Assembly: GCA_021804195.1 (NCBI GenBank)
Contig: JAJZKJ010000131.1
Span: forward strand, 1 to 6,477
Length of the DNA stretch: 6,477 bases
Origin: Acidobacteriota bacterium
Lineage (GTDB): Bacteria; Planctomycetota; Phycisphaerae; WQYP01; JAJZKJ01
Direction of reading: 5' to 3'
Shown: positions 5,828 to 6,477 of the stretch, piece after piece
How the letters are laid out: the number at the start of each line of letters is the position of its first letter
Position numbering within the stretch: position 1 is the stretch's first letter
The notes under the pieces: generated by a model
What the model saw: only the letters and a program-made list of their open reading frames with translations
Told to the model about the DNA's origin: nothing
The model's database searches: none
Position numbers and translations under genes: made by a program

Positions 5828-6325
5828 ATGAACCGATTCTCTTACTGGATGCTGGCGTTGATCGGAGCGATCAGCGTTGGCTTGATCTCTTCAACGTCCA
5901 TTTCACGCGCTGCCGACGGCAGTGCCAGCACCGGCAGCATCACCGGCAAAGTGGTTGATTCCAGCGGCAACGCGGTCGGCGGTGCCATGGTGCGACTCAT
6001 CGAAATCCCGGCTGGCATGCAGCAGGAGAGGCATCATGGGCGGCGCCATGGGGCACCCAAGCTTCAGCCTGGCGAGACTCGCTGGATGACTGTCGGAATG
6101 ACGACAACGGCTGATGATGGCACGTTTACCGTCAACAACGCCCCCGTCGGCAAGTACCGCATCATGGTGTTCAGCCGAGGTGCCGGGCATGGCTTTGTAC
6201 GCAAGCCGATAGAAGTAACCGCCGGTGGAACCGCCGATGCCGGCACCATTACATTGAAAAATGGCGGCCGCCATGGCCATCGCCACAAAGGCAACGGACC
6301 ACCGCCACCTCCACGCGGCAACTAA
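5828..6325 (+). CDS. Small secreted His-rich protein with carboxypeptidase-regulatory-like domain
   Basis: The 165-residue product starts with a signal peptide: MNR, a hydrophobic core at about 6-25, and likely cleavage after SRA (residue 28). The mature protein is essentially one carboxypeptidase-regulatory-like (transthyretin/Ig-type beta-sandwich) domain. Typical elements are GSITGKVVDSSGNAVGGAMV (36-55), TTADDGTFTVNNAPVGKYRI (93-112) and a closing TADAGTITL (135-143). Such domains usually act in surface adhesion, polysaccharide binding or assembly and have no catalytic function themselves. An insertion between the early strands contains HHGRRHG (69-75), and the tail has HGHRHKG (149-155) followed by five prolines. 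These give two basic, His-rich patches that could bind metal or an anionic polymer. The gene is monocistronic, with its own terminator at 6370-6402. It is divergent from the zincin/TerC pair. The domain call is firm; the biological role is unknown. Confidence 0.8.
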   Translation: MNRFSYWMLALIGAISVGLISSTSISRAADGSASTGSITGKVVDSSGNAVGGAMVRLIEIPAGMQQERHHGRRHGAPKLQPGETRWMTVGMTTTADDGTFTVNNAPVGKYRIMVFSRGAGHGFVRKPIEVTAGGTADAGTITLKNGGRHGHRHKGNGPPPPPRGN

Positions 6326-6369
6326 GGTCTAACACCAAAGCACGGTATTGTTTTACCTGTGTACAATTC

Positions 6370-6402
6370 GGGAGCTTGGCTTGGGCCAGGCTCCCTTTTT
6401 TT
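6370..6402 (+). terminator. Strong rho-independent terminator of the His-rich protein gene
   Basis: GGGAGCTTGGC (6370-6380) pairs with GCCAGGCTCCC (6385-6395) through an 11-bp stem containing one G-U pair. The loop is TTGG, and seven T follow directly (6396-6402). The hairpin begins 44 bases after the stop at 6325. Stem strength, the tight loop and the adjoining T-run make this a textbook intrinsic terminator. Confidence 0.92.
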
Positions 6403-6419
6403 GATGACGCAATTTGATG

Positions 6420-6425
6420 TATACT
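6420..6425 (+). promoter_or_regulatory. Possible -10 element for a gene beyond the right edge
   Basis: TATACT is a five-of-six match to the -10 consensus in the 75 bases after the terminator. TTGATG at 6401-6406 is only 13 bases away, too close for a standard -35. A short reading frame opens at the ATG at 6447 and is still open at the window end, but ten codons are too few to identify it and no ribosome site is evident. This is weak evidence only. Confidence 0.2.
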
Positions 6426-6477
6426 GCTCGCGGCCATCATTGACGCATGTGCCGCAACGCTGGCGATCCCACCGGCA

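Overview
The window is a piece of a moderately G+C-rich bacterial chromosome. Genes are tightly packed and all look like ordinary chromosomal genes. I see no mobile element, CRISPR array, tRNA or rRNA. The gene set fits Planctomycetota, perhaps a Phycisphaerae-like lineage: a siroheme, CcsA-like and hemA tetrapyrrole cluster, and a lipoprotein-type zincin of the kind common in that phylum. This assignment rests on recalled family distribution and is only moderately secure.

Left part (1-3415): the start of carB (carbamoyl phosphate synthase large subunit) runs off the left edge on the minus strand. Divergent from it, a plus-strand tetrapyrrole operon holds three genes. The first is a precorrin-2 dehydrogenase/ferrochelatase (siroheme synthesis). 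The second is an eight-helix CcsA/HemX/YpjD-type membrane protein. The third is hemA (glutamyl-tRNA reductase, the first committed step of C5-pathway tetrapyrrole synthesis), whose GTG start overlaps the stop of the membrane-protein gene by 4 bases.

Right part (3433-6402): converging on hemA are two minus-strand genes. The promoter-distal one is a TerC/Alx-family membrane protein. The upstream one, 45 bases away, is an exported probable lipoprotein with a complete HExxH...E zinc-protease signature. A 214-base divergent intergenic region with several inverted repeats separates this pair from a plus-strand gene. That gene encodes a small secreted protein with one carboxypeptidase-regulatory-like (transthyretin-type) domain and two histidine-rich patches, and it is closed by a strong intrinsic terminator. 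The last 75 bases hold only a possible -10 element and no gene I can support.

The most interesting reading is inferential. TerC proteins have been linked to manganese export and to metal loading of secreted enzymes. Here one sits next to an exported metalloprotease and opposite a secreted histidine-rich protein, so the three may form a small envelope-metal module. The rest of the window is conventional core metabolism.
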